Positions 44,709 through 54,890 of a stretch of DNA of 64,000 nt are shown one piece after another; within the stretch, counting starts at the first letter, position 1; every line of letters starts with the position of its first letter. This stretch comes from Vagococcus salmoninarum. Its GTDB lineage: Bacteria > Bacillota > Bacilli > Lactobacillales > Vagococcaceae. The position numbers and the translations under genes were made by a program. A model generated the notes under the pieces. That model searched no databases and had not been told where the DNA came from. It saw only the letters and a program-made list of their open reading frames with translations. The stretch spans positions 1-64,000 of the forward strand of contig NZ_NGJU01000017.1 in the NCBI RefSeq assembly GCF_003987495.1, read 5' to 3'.

Positions 44709-46523
44709 TTAAACCACCTTCTCTAAATACCCTCTTCTCAAGATATCTATAAATGCCTCACCATTTTGGCAACTTAGCAATTCTCCTTTAAGTAGGCTAC
44801 TTTTCGTGATATTTTCTAAAGCTTGACAGACATTTTTAACAACTTTAAGCTGACTTTTCTCGTAACTCAGACTTAGTAAAACAAAGACTTTCTTATCTGA
44901 AATGATGATTGGTTGGCTAAATTGTTCAATGACTAATTGACTATTACTGATTTCTTTAACTATTCTCAGTTGGCAGGCAAATAGCCCTTCAACGATTAAT
45001 AGCGGCTCTTGTTGCTGCCAGTTCTGATCGCTCTTAACTTGGGCCCTTTGATAATTACTTGAATGTAATAAACCTGTCAGCGCCGGCCATTCAAAAAGCT
45101 CTTTGATTCTTTTTTCAATTAACTGGTGTTCCTTCGTTGAAAGATAATCAGTGATTTGAAGAATTGAAGGATATCTTTTTTGTAATTGCTGATTAATTAC
45201 TTTAGATGTCATCACTAAATCGTAGTTGCTAATTTTTTCACGAATCCTTAATAAATTAATTTCATCAAAAATAGTGACTGACAGACTTGGATAATCATGT
45301 TCTAACTGAGTTTTAAGTAAGTAACTTCCGCTCCGACTTTCCATCATTACGGCAACCTTTTTACGATAGATATCAAAAACTTCCCCTGTTTCTAACAGCC
45401 ACGCTTTAAAATAAAGGGAGACATATAAGACTTCATCAATCGTGATACTTGTTAAAGTAATCTCTAAACTTAGTTCTGCTAAAAAAGCTTGGGTGAGATA
45501 AATCTCGAAAAAGTGTCCTTGGTAATACTCGTTTCGTTGGGGAAATAAAATTTGGGTGCCGTAAGTCAGTCGCTTACTTAAGTTCAGTAGATGTTTACTT
45601 AGTTTTTTGAAAAAAGAAGGCTCAGTTTGCCCCCTCAGACCTAGCTTCTGACTGAGTCTTACGAAAGCCTGTTCTGTCACCCTTTCGTACTCAAGGTCTT
45701 CCGCCTGATACGTCATTAATTGATCACCAATGTAATCAATCAGATAGTTAATCTCAACTTTTGGTAAATCAATCTGGTACCAATTTTCAAGTAAGGCTTT
45801 TAATGGCTCTTGTAAAGAAGCTAGCTGTTGATTTTTCATTTCTAGAGAATACGTCAACTTTTGACCAGTGGCTAACCGCTCAACCATCACTACCATATAT
45901 TGCACGATCGTTAAAAAAACACTTTCCGTCAGATTTACTTGATAGTCTCCAAAAAGCTCCCTGACTGCTTGTTGAAAAGCTTCTGACACTTGATAGTCCC
46001 CTAACTCTTCTTCCAAGGTCATGACTGGCAATAAATTGACTGCTTTAATTAAACATAAACGTTTGTTTAACTCGCTACCGGTAACTCTTAGTCCATAATA
46101 CGTTTTAGCAGTGATTTCTAGCTGAAAGGCGGCCATTTTTGGGGCTAAGGCTTTTAAATCTGCAGTAATCGTCGATTTACTGGCACCTAAATAGTCACTT
46201 AACTGGCTACTACTAACATAACTAGTTTGACTAACTAAATATATTTGAGTTAACAAGCGTCGGTGATTTGGATTCAAATAAGCGACACTACTCGCAGTTT
46301 CTTTAATAAAGTCTGCCATTTTAGGAGCATCTTGTACAATCAGTTCGTAACCTAAGTTAGTCCGAGCTTTTAGTAAGCAGCCGGTTTTACGACTGAAATA
46401 ATTAAAATCTTGAATTAACATCTGGGCCTTCCGTTGAGAAATTCTAAAGTCTCTAGCAATTTCTGTCAGTTTGATTAGCCGATTTTGTTGCAAATAATAA
46501 GTTAGTAATAATTTTTCTTTCAT
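44709..46523 (-). CDS. PRD-containing transcriptional activator (LicR/MtlR-like)
   Basis: A 604-residue multidomain regulator. It has an N-terminal HTH (LTEIARDFRISQRKAQMLI), an Mga-like HTH (SSSQLSDYLGASKSTITADL), two PRDs (about residues 175-385), an EIIB-like domain (around 385-475) and an EIIA-like end. Unlike usual members, PRD1 has Gln where His is expected (LTIVQYMVVMVERL) and the EIIB P-loop reads VMMESRSGSYLL without the Cys. PRD2 keeps KHLLNLSKRL. It is divergent from the PTS operon it probably controls. Confidence 0.85.
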   Translation of the reverse strand: MKEKLLLTYYLQQNRLIKLTEIARDFRISQRKAQMLIQDFNYFSRKTGCLLKARTNLGYELIVQDAPKMADFIKETASSVAYLNPNHRRLLTQIYLVSQTSYVSSSQLSDYLGASKSTITADLKALAPKMAAFQLEITAKTYYGLRVTGSELNKRLCLIKAVNLLPVMTLEEELGDYQVSEAFQQAVRELFGDYQVNLTESVFLTIVQYMVVMVERLATGQKLTYSLEMKNQQLASLQEPLKALLENWYQIDLPKVEINYLIDYIGDQLMTYQAEDLEYERVTEQAFVRLSQKLGLRGQTEPSFFKKLSKHLLNLSKRLTYGTQILFPQRNEYYQGHFFEIYLTQAFLAELSLEITLTSITIDEVLYVSLYFKAWLLETGEVFDIYRKKVAVMMESRSGSYLLKTQLEHDYPSLSVTIFDEINLLRIREKISNYDLVMTSKVINQQLQKRYPSILQITDYLSTKEHQLIEKRIKELFEWPALTGLLHSSNYQRAQVKSDQNWQQQEPLLIVEGLFACQLRIVKEISNSQLVIEQFSQPIIISDKKVFVLLSLSYEKSQLKVVKNVCQALENITKSSLLKGELLSCQNGEAFIDILRRGYLEKVV

Positions 46524-46622
46524 TTTCTATCCTCCACTAATGACAGTTACTCTGAGACCAGTTGATATAAGCTTAAAAAAGCTGCCAAATATCTTGCAAA
46601 AATCATGCTATATGGAACTTAA

Positions 46623-46652
46623 CCTTTCAGTTAAACTTTTTAATGAAAGGGC
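46623..46652 (+). promoter_or_regulatory. Hairpin in the leader of the PTS operon
   Basis: CCTTTCA...TGAAAGG with inner TTAAA/TTTAA pairing lies about 60 bp before the EIIC gene and is followed by a T-rich stretch. It may be an attenuator or an operator for the divergent regulator. Confidence 0.4.
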
Positions 46653-46710
46653 TTTTCTGTTTGTTTTATTTTAACAGAATTCGTACCTTAAAAATAGGAG
46701 GTTTTGCAAG

Positions 46711-47982
46711 ATGAATAAAGATGTTTTGATTGATAAGGTTCAAGTTGTTGCCGGTAAGATTCAAAGTAATCCCTATATTGGGGCGATTACTAAGGCCTTA
46801 ACGACGACAGTAGCTTTAACGATTGTTGGTGGAATCGGGAGTTTGATTAATGGCTTACCAATTCCTGCTTATCAAGAATTTTTAGTCGGCAGTGGGTTAA
46901 AAGTCTTAACGGCGATTCCCGCTGATATTACGAATAATTTGTTGTCGGTCTATATTGTTTTTTTAATAGCATATCAGTTTGCTAAAGATCAGATTGGTGA
47001 AGGCTTAATTGCTGGGTTAATTAGTTTGATGTCTTTCTTCATTGTGACCCCTTACGAGCTTAGCGAGACTGGCACCTTTGCTGGTTACTCTAATCAATGG
47101 CTAGGTGTCACAGGGATGTTTACAGCTTTTATTGTTGGTTTAATTACTGCTAAAATTTTCACTACTTTTGTCAAAAAACAATGGGTTATTAAAATGCCGC
47201 CAGGTGTACCATCAACGATTGCCGACTCTTTTTCTGGTTTATTACCAGGTGTGGCGATTGCTTTTGTAATGATTGGGATTCGTGGGGTGATGGGGTTAAC
47301 TTCTTATGGTAGTATTCATGACATGATTTTTGGGGTTCTGTCAGTGCCTTTAACGAAATTAGGGACTTCTTTCCCAGCCTTACTTTTAATTGTCATTATC
47401 GCCCAGATCTTATGGTTTGTCGGAATTCATGGCACGATGATTGCTGTTCCCGTCTTAATGCCCATTTTAATGCCGATTAACATGGAAAATTTAGCGGCTT
47501 ATAATGCTGGTTTACCGATTCCCAATATGATTTCTTGGAGTTTCTTTGCGACTGCTTTTGTGATGGGTTCTGGTCAAACTTTAGGTTTAGTCATCGCCAT
47601 GTCCCGCTCGAAATCAGAACAGTACCGAACTCTTGGGAAATTAGCTTTGATTCCTAATATTTGCTCGATCAATGAGCCGGTGATTTTCGGAACGCCAGTG
47701 ATTTTAAATCCTTTACTTGCGATTCCTTTTATTTCCATGCCAGCAATTAATTTAACTTTAGCTTATGTTTTGTCTCGTATCGGTCTGTTAAATTACTTAC
47801 CAGGCGTCACTTTACCTCTTGGGACACCAGTAATTTTCTCTGGATTTATTAACGGTGGTTGGCGTTGGGCCCTTTTCCAAGTTGCCTTATTAGTCATTAG
47901 CTATTTTGTCTACTTGCCTTTCTTTAAGCTGATGGAGAAAAAAGCCTTAGCCGAAGAAGCTCAAGTAACAACAACTAATTAA
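46711..47982 (+). CDS. celB: PTS EIIC component, lactose/cellobiose family
   Basis: A 423-residue membrane permease of the CelB/LicC type with about ten helices. It contains the family region GIHGTMIAVPVLMPILMP and the conserved NEPVIFGTPVILNPLL substrate motif. It transports and phosphorylates beta-glucosides when paired with EIIA and EIIB, which are not in this window and must come from elsewhere. The GH1 gene 38 bp downstream takes the phosphorylated sugar. TAGGAGG precedes the ATG. Confidence 0.92.
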   Translation: MNKDVLIDKVQVVAGKIQSNPYIGAITKALTTTVALTIVGGIGSLINGLPIPAYQEFLVGSGLKVLTAIPADITNNLLSVYIVFLIAYQFAKDQIGEGLIAGLISLMSFFIVTPYELSETGTFAGYSNQWLGVTGMFTAFIVGLITAKIFTTFVKKQWVIKMPPGVPSTIADSFSGLLPGVAIAFVMIGIRGVMGLTSYGSIHDMIFGVLSVPLTKLGTSFPALLLIVIIAQILWFVGIHGTMIAVPVLMPILMPINMENLAAYNAGLPIPNMISWSFFATAFVMGSGQTLGLVIAMSRSKSEQYRTLGKLALIPNICSINEPVIFGTPVILNPLLAIPFISMPAINLTLAYVLSRIGLLNYLPGVTLPLGTPVIFSGFINGGWRWALFQVALLVISYFVYLPFFKLMEKKALAEEAQVTTTN

Positions 47983-47996
47983 AAATTGCCAAATAG

Positions 47997-49445
<1,449 letters not shown>

Positions 49446-49449
49446 TTTC

Positions 49450-49503
49450 TAAAAAGTTACTAGTGCCTACAGGTTAACTGCCTGTCTACTAGTAGCTTTT
49501 TTA
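49450..49503 (+). terminator. Terminator of the beta-glucoside PTS operon
   Basis: AAAAAGTTACTAGTGC pairs with CTACTAGTAGCTTTTTT around an inner CAGGTTAACTGCCTG hairpin, with a T run at the end. Confidence 0.8.
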
Positions 49504-49618
49504 CTGCTTTCTTTTGATATTTATTGAACTAAAAATAGCTTTTTCACCTTTGTCAGCTTGACATCCAAAAATATTGTATGCTACGATGACAACATCAAAA
49601 ACTTAGGAGGTTCTGGAA

Positions 49619-50071
49619 ATGACTACTACGCCAAAAGAAATTGTCACAGCCTTTGTTTCTTTAACTGAAAAAATTGCCAACAGTCGGACAAATGTTTTAG
49701 ACTTCGGGAGTCCTGAAATGACTTTTCACCGAGGAGAGATTCATATGTTAAAAATGATTGGCGACTTTCCTGGTATCTATTGTTCCGAATTAGCCCGAAA
49801 ACTAGGGATCACTCGGGCAGTCGTTCACCGAACTGTCGGGATTTTACATAAAAGAGGGCTTGTGACAAAAGGCCCCGACGAAGAGGATAAAAAAAGGTTC
49901 CATCTCTTTTTAAGTGACACTGGCCAACAAGCTTACACTTATCATGAAGAGTATCACCAGGCTCAAGACCAAGAACTTTTTACTTACTTGGCTGACTTAT
50001 CACCGACAGAATTAACAACTATTGCTGACTTTCTTACACATTCTACGAAACTAATTGACAATCATGCGTAA
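49619..50071 (+). CDS. MarR-family transcriptional regulator
   Basis: A 150-residue winged-helix regulator with MLKMIGDFPGIYCSELARKL and ITRAVVHRTVGILHKRGLVT (recognition helix), then the wing with GPDEEDKKRFHLFLSD. It is followed by a TauE-type exporter after 33 bp on the same strand, which it may control. TTAGGAGG precedes the ATG. Confidence 0.92.
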   Translation: MTTTPKEIVTAFVSLTEKIANSRTNVLDFGSPEMTFHRGEIHMLKMIGDFPGIYCSELARKLGITRAVVHRTVGILHKRGLVTKGPDEEDKKRFHLFLSDTGQQAYTYHEEYHQAQDQELFTYLADLSPTELTTIADFLTHSTKLIDNHA

Positions 50072-50104
50072 AGCCATAGATTGTTTGAAAGGACATTGAT
50101 TGCC

Positions 50105-50929
50105 ATGACAACATATATTTTAGGAGTATTACTTTTAGGCCTCTTTGTTGGCTTAGTGTCAGGAATGTTTGGCCTTGGTGGCGGTGGGATTATTGTCCCC
50201 GCCCTCTTGCCTTTATTGCCTTTGATTGGCGTCCCGTCATCTGAGCTGATGTTCATGGCTATGGGGACTTCCTTTGCAACGATGATTATTAGCACTTCAG
50301 CGACAGCTTATAATCAGTACCGCAATCAAAACATTGCCTTTGACCGGGTCTCACTTTTTTTACCACCTCTCTTATTGACGGTTTTATTAACTAGTCGGGT
50401 AGTAACTAGTCTTAATCAAAACTTTTTAAAGCTCTTTTTCTCTTTATTTTTAATTTATTTTGGTTATAAAATGTTTCGCCAAAGTCAACGAGTTGCCCCT
50501 GGGACACCGCCTGAATTAACTCATAGTAAAAGAAATAATATCTTTGCCGCTATCGGAATTGGTTTAATCGCAACGTTAGGTGGGGTTTCTGGCGCCGGCT
50601 TAATTGTGCCTTTCTTTAATAAAACTGGCTTAACAATCAAAAAAGCTATCGGCACAGCCGCCTTTTGTGGGGTCTTTTTAACCCTTTTTGCAGCCATTGG
50701 TTTTATTATTAGCGGTTTAAGTTACGATAATTTACCCCCTTATTCTTTAGGCTTTATTCATCTGCCAACTGTGGCTATTATTTCATTATTATCGGTACCC
50801 ATGTCGAAAGTCGGTGTCAAACTGATGTTAAAACTATCTGATAACCACCTTAAACGCTATTTCGCCTTATTTTTAATTGTTTTAAGTCTCTACATGACTT
50901 TTATGGCTGTTAAGTCTTTAATTGGTTAA
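50105..50929 (+). CDS. TSUP/TauE-family membrane transporter
   Basis: A 274-residue membrane protein with about eight helices. It has the family glycine-rich repeat GMFGLGGGGIIVPALL near the start and its second copy GGVSGAGLIVPFF in the middle. TSUP proteins export sulfite, sulfoacetate or other anions; the substrate here is unknown. I chose ATG 50105; in-frame TTG codons upstream have poorer spacing to AAAGGA. Confidence 0.85.
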   Translation: MTTYILGVLLLGLFVGLVSGMFGLGGGGIIVPALLPLLPLIGVPSSELMFMAMGTSFATMIISTSATAYNQYRNQNIAFDRVSLFLPPLLLTVLLTSRVVTSLNQNFLKLFFSLFLIYFGYKMFRQSQRVAPGTPPELTHSKRNNIFAAIGIGLIATLGGVSGAGLIVPFFNKTGLTIKKAIGTAAFCGVFLTLFAAIGFIISGLSYDNLPPYSLGFIHLPTVAIISLLSVPMSKVGVKLMLKLSDNHLKRYFALFLIVLSLYMTFMAVKSLIG

Positions 50930-50982
50930 TCAGTAATCAAAGTCTGTCGAGTTAATGACTATATCGAAAAAGACAGGAGTAA

Positions 50983-51186
50983 CATTCATTAGCATCTAAT
51001 AACTTTGCCATTTTAAACGAAATGCTAGCAATCTCAAAGCTACCTTTAATTGCTGAAGGTAATATTGATACACCAGAAAAGGCCAAAAAAATTCTTGCTC
51101 TTGGTCTCCATAGTGTCGTTGTTGGTGGTGCCATTACCCGGCCACAATTGATTACTGAAAAATTTGCAAAGGCCATTCAAAAATAA
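50983..51186 (+). pseudogene. Remnant of N-acetylmannosamine-6-P epimerase (nanE)
   Basis: The plus-strand frame encodes the C-terminal 67 residues of a NanE-like protein: [11 protein letters not shown], then [20 protein letters not shown], then [17 protein letters not shown], ending FAKAIQK. No start codon or ribosome site precedes it; an in-frame stop lies directly upstream. The first two-thirds of the gene are gone. A terminator follows, so the old operon end is preserved. Confidence 0.85.
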
Positions 51187-51187
51187 A

Positions 51188-51235
51188 AAAAACTGATAGT
51201 TGAGACTGTTTAGTCTTTCGGCTATCAATTTTTTT
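51188..51235 (+). terminator. Terminator after the nanE remnant
   Basis: TTGATAGCC-type pairing (CTGATAGTTGAGACT with AGTCTTTCGGCTATCAA) is followed by eight T. Confidence 0.75.
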
Positions 51236-51311
51236 TACTGCTAATCAGTAACACTTGTTTGACCTTCCCCTTACGTCAGCCATTAGACTAAAGGAGAAAG
51301 AGGTGTGATAG

Positions 51312-52220
51312 ATGAATAAAACAAAAATAACCATTGTCGATTCCCTAGCTTATTACGATAAGTGTCTACTAGGACAGGCAGATGACAATGACTTTCGTTA
51401 CGACTTAATGAAACCTTTAACGCAAATGTGGCACTACTTAAATGCCCCTTTAGTGGCTAAAACACCAGGTGGTTACGATGTGGTCATGGCAGCTGAAATG
51501 TTAGGCATTTGGACGCCAATTAAAGCGAATCCTTTACTTACCACCCAGCTAAGGGATCTCAAAGAAACTAAAATTTTCACTGAGGCAGAAGCGGTTTTAA
51601 CTACAGCACTTCACCGATTTCAGCAAATCGGTTACGACCTTCCCTTATCAGAAATAACTTTAGCTATTTTATTAGGGGACTCTGAAAACAAACTCCTAGC
51701 AGCTAATGAAAGTTATAGTGGTTTTGGTGGTATCCCTGGTTATATTATGTTGATTGTTGTTCCTAATGACTTTAACAGCCCGCGCTTAAAATCAGCTTTA
51801 GCCCACGAATTTAACCACAACGTCCGCTTTACTTATGAACCTTTCAACTACGGTGATGTCAGTGTCGGCGATTATTTAGTCATTGAAGGTCTGGCAGAAG
51901 TCTTTGCTGAATCACTGTATGGCCCTCTTTACCGGGGGCCTTGGGTTCAAGACTACGACGATGAAGAAATGGCTTATACAATTGAAGTCATGAAAGACGG
52001 CCGTTCTGCCCGTGGCTTTGATCAAGTCTCTGCCTATATGTATGGTGACGAAGTAGCGAAGGCTCAAGGCTTTCAACCAGTTGGCCTTGCTAAAAACGCT
52101 GGCTATACGATTGGTTATCATCTTATCAAAGCTTATTTACAACAAACGGGAGAAACAATTGAACAAGCGACTTTGAGACCCACTGCCCTCATTATTGAAA
52201 AATCAAAGTTTTTTCTTTAG
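51312..52220 (+). CDS. DUF2268 putative zinc metallopeptidase
   Basis: A 302-residue protein with the zincin motif ALAHEFNHNVRF (HExxH form, His-Glu-Phe-Asn-His, about residue 164) and a downstream VIEGLAEVFAESLYG that supplies the third ligand (Glu). These mark the DUF2268/YjaZ family. No signal peptide is seen. Its target is unknown. It is transcribed alone. AAAGGAG lies about 15 bases upstream, with GTG/ATG choices near 51305-51312. Confidence 0.85.
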   Translation: MNKTKITIVDSLAYYDKCLLGQADDNDFRYDLMKPLTQMWHYLNAPLVAKTPGGYDVVMAAEMLGIWTPIKANPLLTTQLRDLKETKIFTEAEAVLTTALHRFQQIGYDLPLSEITLAILLGDSENKLLAANESYSGFGGIPGYIMLIVVPNDFNSPRLKSALAHEFNHNVRFTYEPFNYGDVSVGDYLVIEGLAEVFAESLYGPLYRGPWVQDYDDEEMAYTIEVMKDGRSARGFDQVSAYMYGDEVAKAQGFQPVGLAKNAGYTIGYHLIKAYLQQTGETIEQATLRPTALIIEKSKFFL

Positions 52221-52264
52221 AGGTCAAGAAAAAATCTAAATAGTTATTTTTCCTTTAACCTTTC

Positions 52265-52296
52265 GTCATAGTTTCGTCAAATTTGCACGCTATAAT
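52265..52296 (+). promoter_or_regulatory. Promoter of small RNA 2 with 11-bp direct repeat
   Basis: GTCA at 52265 and at 52276 (period 11, within TTTCGTCA repeats), then eleven bases and a perfect TATAAT at 52291-52296. The layout is identical to that before small RNA 1. Confidence 0.7.
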
Positions 52297-52302
52297 AATG
52301 AC

Positions 52303-52401
52303 ATACCAAACAAACAACCCTAACAAACTTTTTCATTATTTACTCCTCCAAAGTAAATAAAATCTCCTTAAGCAACCAGTTACCCGCTGGTTGCTTTTTT
52401 T
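52303..52401 (+). ncRNA. Candidate small RNA 2 with CCTCC loop
   Basis: Predicted RNA of about 99 nt starting ATACCAAACAAACAACCCTA. A perfect 9-bp hairpin, TTATTTACT (52336) with AGTAAATAA (52352), shows CCTCCAA in its loop, complementary to GGAGG ribosome sites. A linker with CTCCTT (52364-52369) follows, then a terminator GCAACCAG/CTGGTTGC with seven T. It is the paralogue of the RNA at 21884-22024. No protein is encoded. Such features are typical of csRNA/LhrC-type translational repressors. Confidence 0.75.
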
Positions 52402-52519
52402 GTACTATTTTAATAACTTTTATCCTTGCCCCACACATCCCTCACCTTGTATAATTAACTAGCATTAAAAGAAGTTTAAAAGTCATTTATTATAATAAAC
52501 ACTAGTCAGGAGCCAAGAT

Positions 52520-53362
52520 ATGATTCATAAAATCGCAATTTTAGCAGATGTTCACGGGAACGAGACAGCTTTGAAAGCTGTTCTAGTCGATTGTAAAAAA
52601 GAAATAATTACTGATTATTGGTTTCTAGGTGATTTAATTATGCCCGGCCCAGGCGCCTCTTCTCTTTTCAGCTTAATTCAATCGGTCACACCAACTGTTT
52701 TTCTCAAAGGGAATTGGGAAGATTGTTTTTTAGCTGGTCTTGGTTCTGAGATAGATGTGGATGAGCCAATGGATATCTACATTGCCACTTTAGCTCATTA
52801 TTTAAAGCAAAACTTAACAGCTGCTGATTTAACTTTGATCAAAGACGTACCTCTAGCAACTGTTCAAGAAATCAATGGCTTAAAAATTAGTTTAACCCAT
52901 AATTTACCGACTAAAAACTACGGTCCTGCTCTGATGCCGAACCAAAAACAAGAAAACTTTGAACAGCTATTCGCTGAAGAAGTTGATATTGCGGTTTATG
53001 CTCACGTGCATCATCAGTTAATGCGTTATAGTAATCAGGATCAATTAATTATTAATCCTGGTTCCATCGGACAGCCTTTTACTCACTGGCCAACTCTTCA
53101 AAAAGATTTACGGGCTCAGTATGCCATTTTAGAAATTGACGAAGAAGGTCGCCCACAAGTTAATTTTAAGCGTACCCCTTATGATGTGCCACAAGAAATT
53201 AACTTAGCTCAAACCAAAGAGTTACCGTATTTTGAATTATACGAAGAATTACTGCAAACGGGTCATCGCCGAACTCACGAACCTGGCCTTTTAGCAGACT
53301 TAAATCAGCGCTACGGGTATCGTGATGAGATTGTCTCGTTGTTGAATAGCCTTAATAACTAA
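52520..53362 (+). CDS. Metallophosphoesterase (calcineurin-like, YfcE group)
   Basis: A 280-residue phosphoesterase with all metal motifs: LADVHGNETAL, FLGDLIMPGP, KGNWEDC (GNxE/D variant), LTHNLPT and YAHVHHQ, then INPGSIGQP. The roughly 80-residue tail is longer than YfcE. The substrate is unknown. AGGAG precedes the ATG. It is followed by a bidirectional terminator. Confidence 0.9.
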   Translation: MIHKIAILADVHGNETALKAVLVDCKKEIITDYWFLGDLIMPGPGASSLFSLIQSVTPTVFLKGNWEDCFLAGLGSEIDVDEPMDIYIATLAHYLKQNLTAADLTLIKDVPLATVQEINGLKISLTHNLPTKNYGPALMPNQKQENFEQLFAEEVDIAVYAHVHHQLMRYSNQDQLIINPGSIGQPFTHWPTLQKDLRAQYAILEIDEEGRPQVNFKRTPYDVPQEINLAQTKELPYFELYEELLQTGHRRTHEPGLLADLNQRYGYRDEIVSLLNSLNN

Positions 53363-53376
53363 TTATGATTCCCCTC

Positions 53377-53414
53377 AAAAAAAGACATTCATAAACTTGA
53401 ATGTCTTTTTCATT
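53377..53414. terminator. Bidirectional terminator
   Basis: AAAAAAAGACATTCA and TGAATGTCTTTTT form a hairpin with A and T runs between the convergent phosphoesterase and lipoprotein genes. Confidence 0.85.
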
Positions 53415-53433
53415 AGCTGCCTAATTAACTGAG

Positions 53434-54156
53434 CTATAAGCTGCGAGCTAGCATCTCTAAAGGAATCCTGACTTCAAGGTAATCCCCTAAAGCATGTTGA
53501 ACACTGAGATATAATGTTAATTCCTCACTAGTAAAGACAAACTGACCTTTTAAAGAGTCATCTTGACTGATTTCTACTAAGAGTTCCCCTAAAGGATGAT
53601 TGAAAGCAGCTTCATAAGTTGTTCCTAATTCTTGAAGGTTTCTACTTAATTGACTGGCGATTAGCGCTGTTAACTGCTCATCAACTGCTATAATTTCCTT
53701 TAACTGGGCTCGCTCCATTTCCCTAAGATTGAGATTCAAACTTTCTTTTACTTCTCTTGGATAAGCCCCATGAATCGTACTTCCTTCAAAGAGAATTGAG
53801 ATAAAGTCCGCATTTTCAAATAGCACAACATAATCTAAAGAAGTCCCTTCGTCAAAAATAAGGCGGTGGGATAACTCATCTAAGTAGCTTAAAATAGCAT
53901 TATTGATCCCCTCTGCATTGGCGATATTTGTAAAGTGCGGATACGGAATTTGCTCCTGATAGAGCCGGCGAGTAACTGAGGCGCCACTAACAGCTTCGAC
54001 TTCAGTTGACTCTTGGCTTGTTTCATTAACCGAACTAAGGCTATTATTAGTTGCTTCACTTATCTGGCTTGGCTGACGTTCTCCTTGGCGACAGGCACTT
54101 AAAAGTAATAAGCTGATAATTCCTAAAGGCCAAATTTTCAAGGGAGACTTCTTCAT
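53434..54156 (-). CDS. Lipoprotein with RsiV/DUF3298-like domain
   Basis: A 240-residue lipoprotein. The signal ends in LLLSAC (lipobox, Cys 22) and is followed by a Ser/Glu-rich linker. Residues about 60-240 resemble DUF3298/RsiV: YQEQIPYPHFTN at the start, and the even spacing of strands thereafter. RsiV binds lysozyme in Bacillus; whether this protein does is untested and it has no sigma-factor neighbour here. Confidence 0.7.
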   Translation of the reverse strand: MKKSPLKIWPLGIISLLLLSACRQGERQPSQISEATNNSLSSVNETSQESTEVEAVSGASVTRRLYQEQIPYPHFTNIANAEGINNAILSYLDELSHRLIFDEGTSLDYVVLFENADFISILFEGSTIHGAYPREVKESLNLNLREMERAQLKEIIAVDEQLTALIASQLSRNLQELGTTYEAAFNHPLGELLVEISQDDSLKGQFVFTSEELTLYLSVQHALGDYLEVRIPLEMLARSL

Positions 54157-54195
54157 GGCGGACTCCTTTCGCTACTCTCACGATCAGTTTTTCGG

Positions 54196-54873
54196 TTACT
54201 TTAGTTCTACACCCTCTTCCTGTACTACCTTGACTAGCTCCTCATAAAAAACGGTCATCAACATCCAAGCTGACGTCGCACCGGGATCAAGGTGACCAAT
54301 GCTTCGTTCACCAAGGCGAGCGGCCCGACCTTTGCGAGCCACAATTGGTCGGGTACTTTCTACCCCAGCTTTCATTAACTTAAGACTCTCTGAAAAGTGC
54401 GGTAAAAAATCAACTCCTTCTGAGTAATCTTGTAAATTTAGAATGCCAGGTTCTAAAGCATCAATCAGCGTTTTATCACCAACTTTAGCTTTGCCACGGT
54501 ATTTAACTGCTTCTAAACCGTGACTTAACATGATGATGAACTCACTCGGCGTGACCTTTTTTTTCGGTCCTAAACCTAAGCCCATCTTCATAAAGAAACT
54601 CCCATATAAAGGTCCAGCGGCTCCACCAACTTTATTTAAAACGAAGCGACCAATGGTTTTAAAGAGTTCTTCAACTGTTAAATCAGCAGCTTTAAGTTGG
54701 GGTAATTCGGTTTTAATTTTCCGAAAGCCAATACTTAAATTAATGCCGTGGTCCCCATCTCCAATAGCTGAGTCTAGACTAGACCAGTAGTCTCGTTGCT
54801 CTTCGACTAAGTCAGCCATCTTTGCAAAAGTATCAATAAAAAAATCCGTCGTTAAGCCACTTTCCTCTGACAT
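54196..54873 (-). CDS. dhaL: DhaL-type kinase subunit
   Basis: A 225-residue DhaL (DAK2) ADP/ATP-binding subunit with the Mg-binding signature SAIGDGDHGINLSIGF, GGAAGPLYGSFFMKMG and the late RSIGHLDPGATSAWMLM. It is the last gene of the operon, after the SDR gene by 17 bp. With DhaK upstream it forms the kinase for dihydroxyacetone or, in related operons, erythrulose. Confidence 0.92.
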   Translation of the reverse strand: MSEESGLTTDFFIDTFAKMADLVEEQRDYWSSLDSAIGDGDHGINLSIGFRKIKTELPQLKAADLTVEELFKTIGRFVLNKVGGAAGPLYGSFFMKMGLGLGPKKKVTPSEFIIMLSHGLEAVKYRGKAKVGDKTLIDALEPGILNLQDYSEGVDFLPHFSESLKLMKAGVESTRPIVARKGRAARLGERSIGHLDPGATSAWMLMTVFYEELVKVVQEEGVELK

Positions 54874-54890
54874 TCTTTTACCACCTTTCT

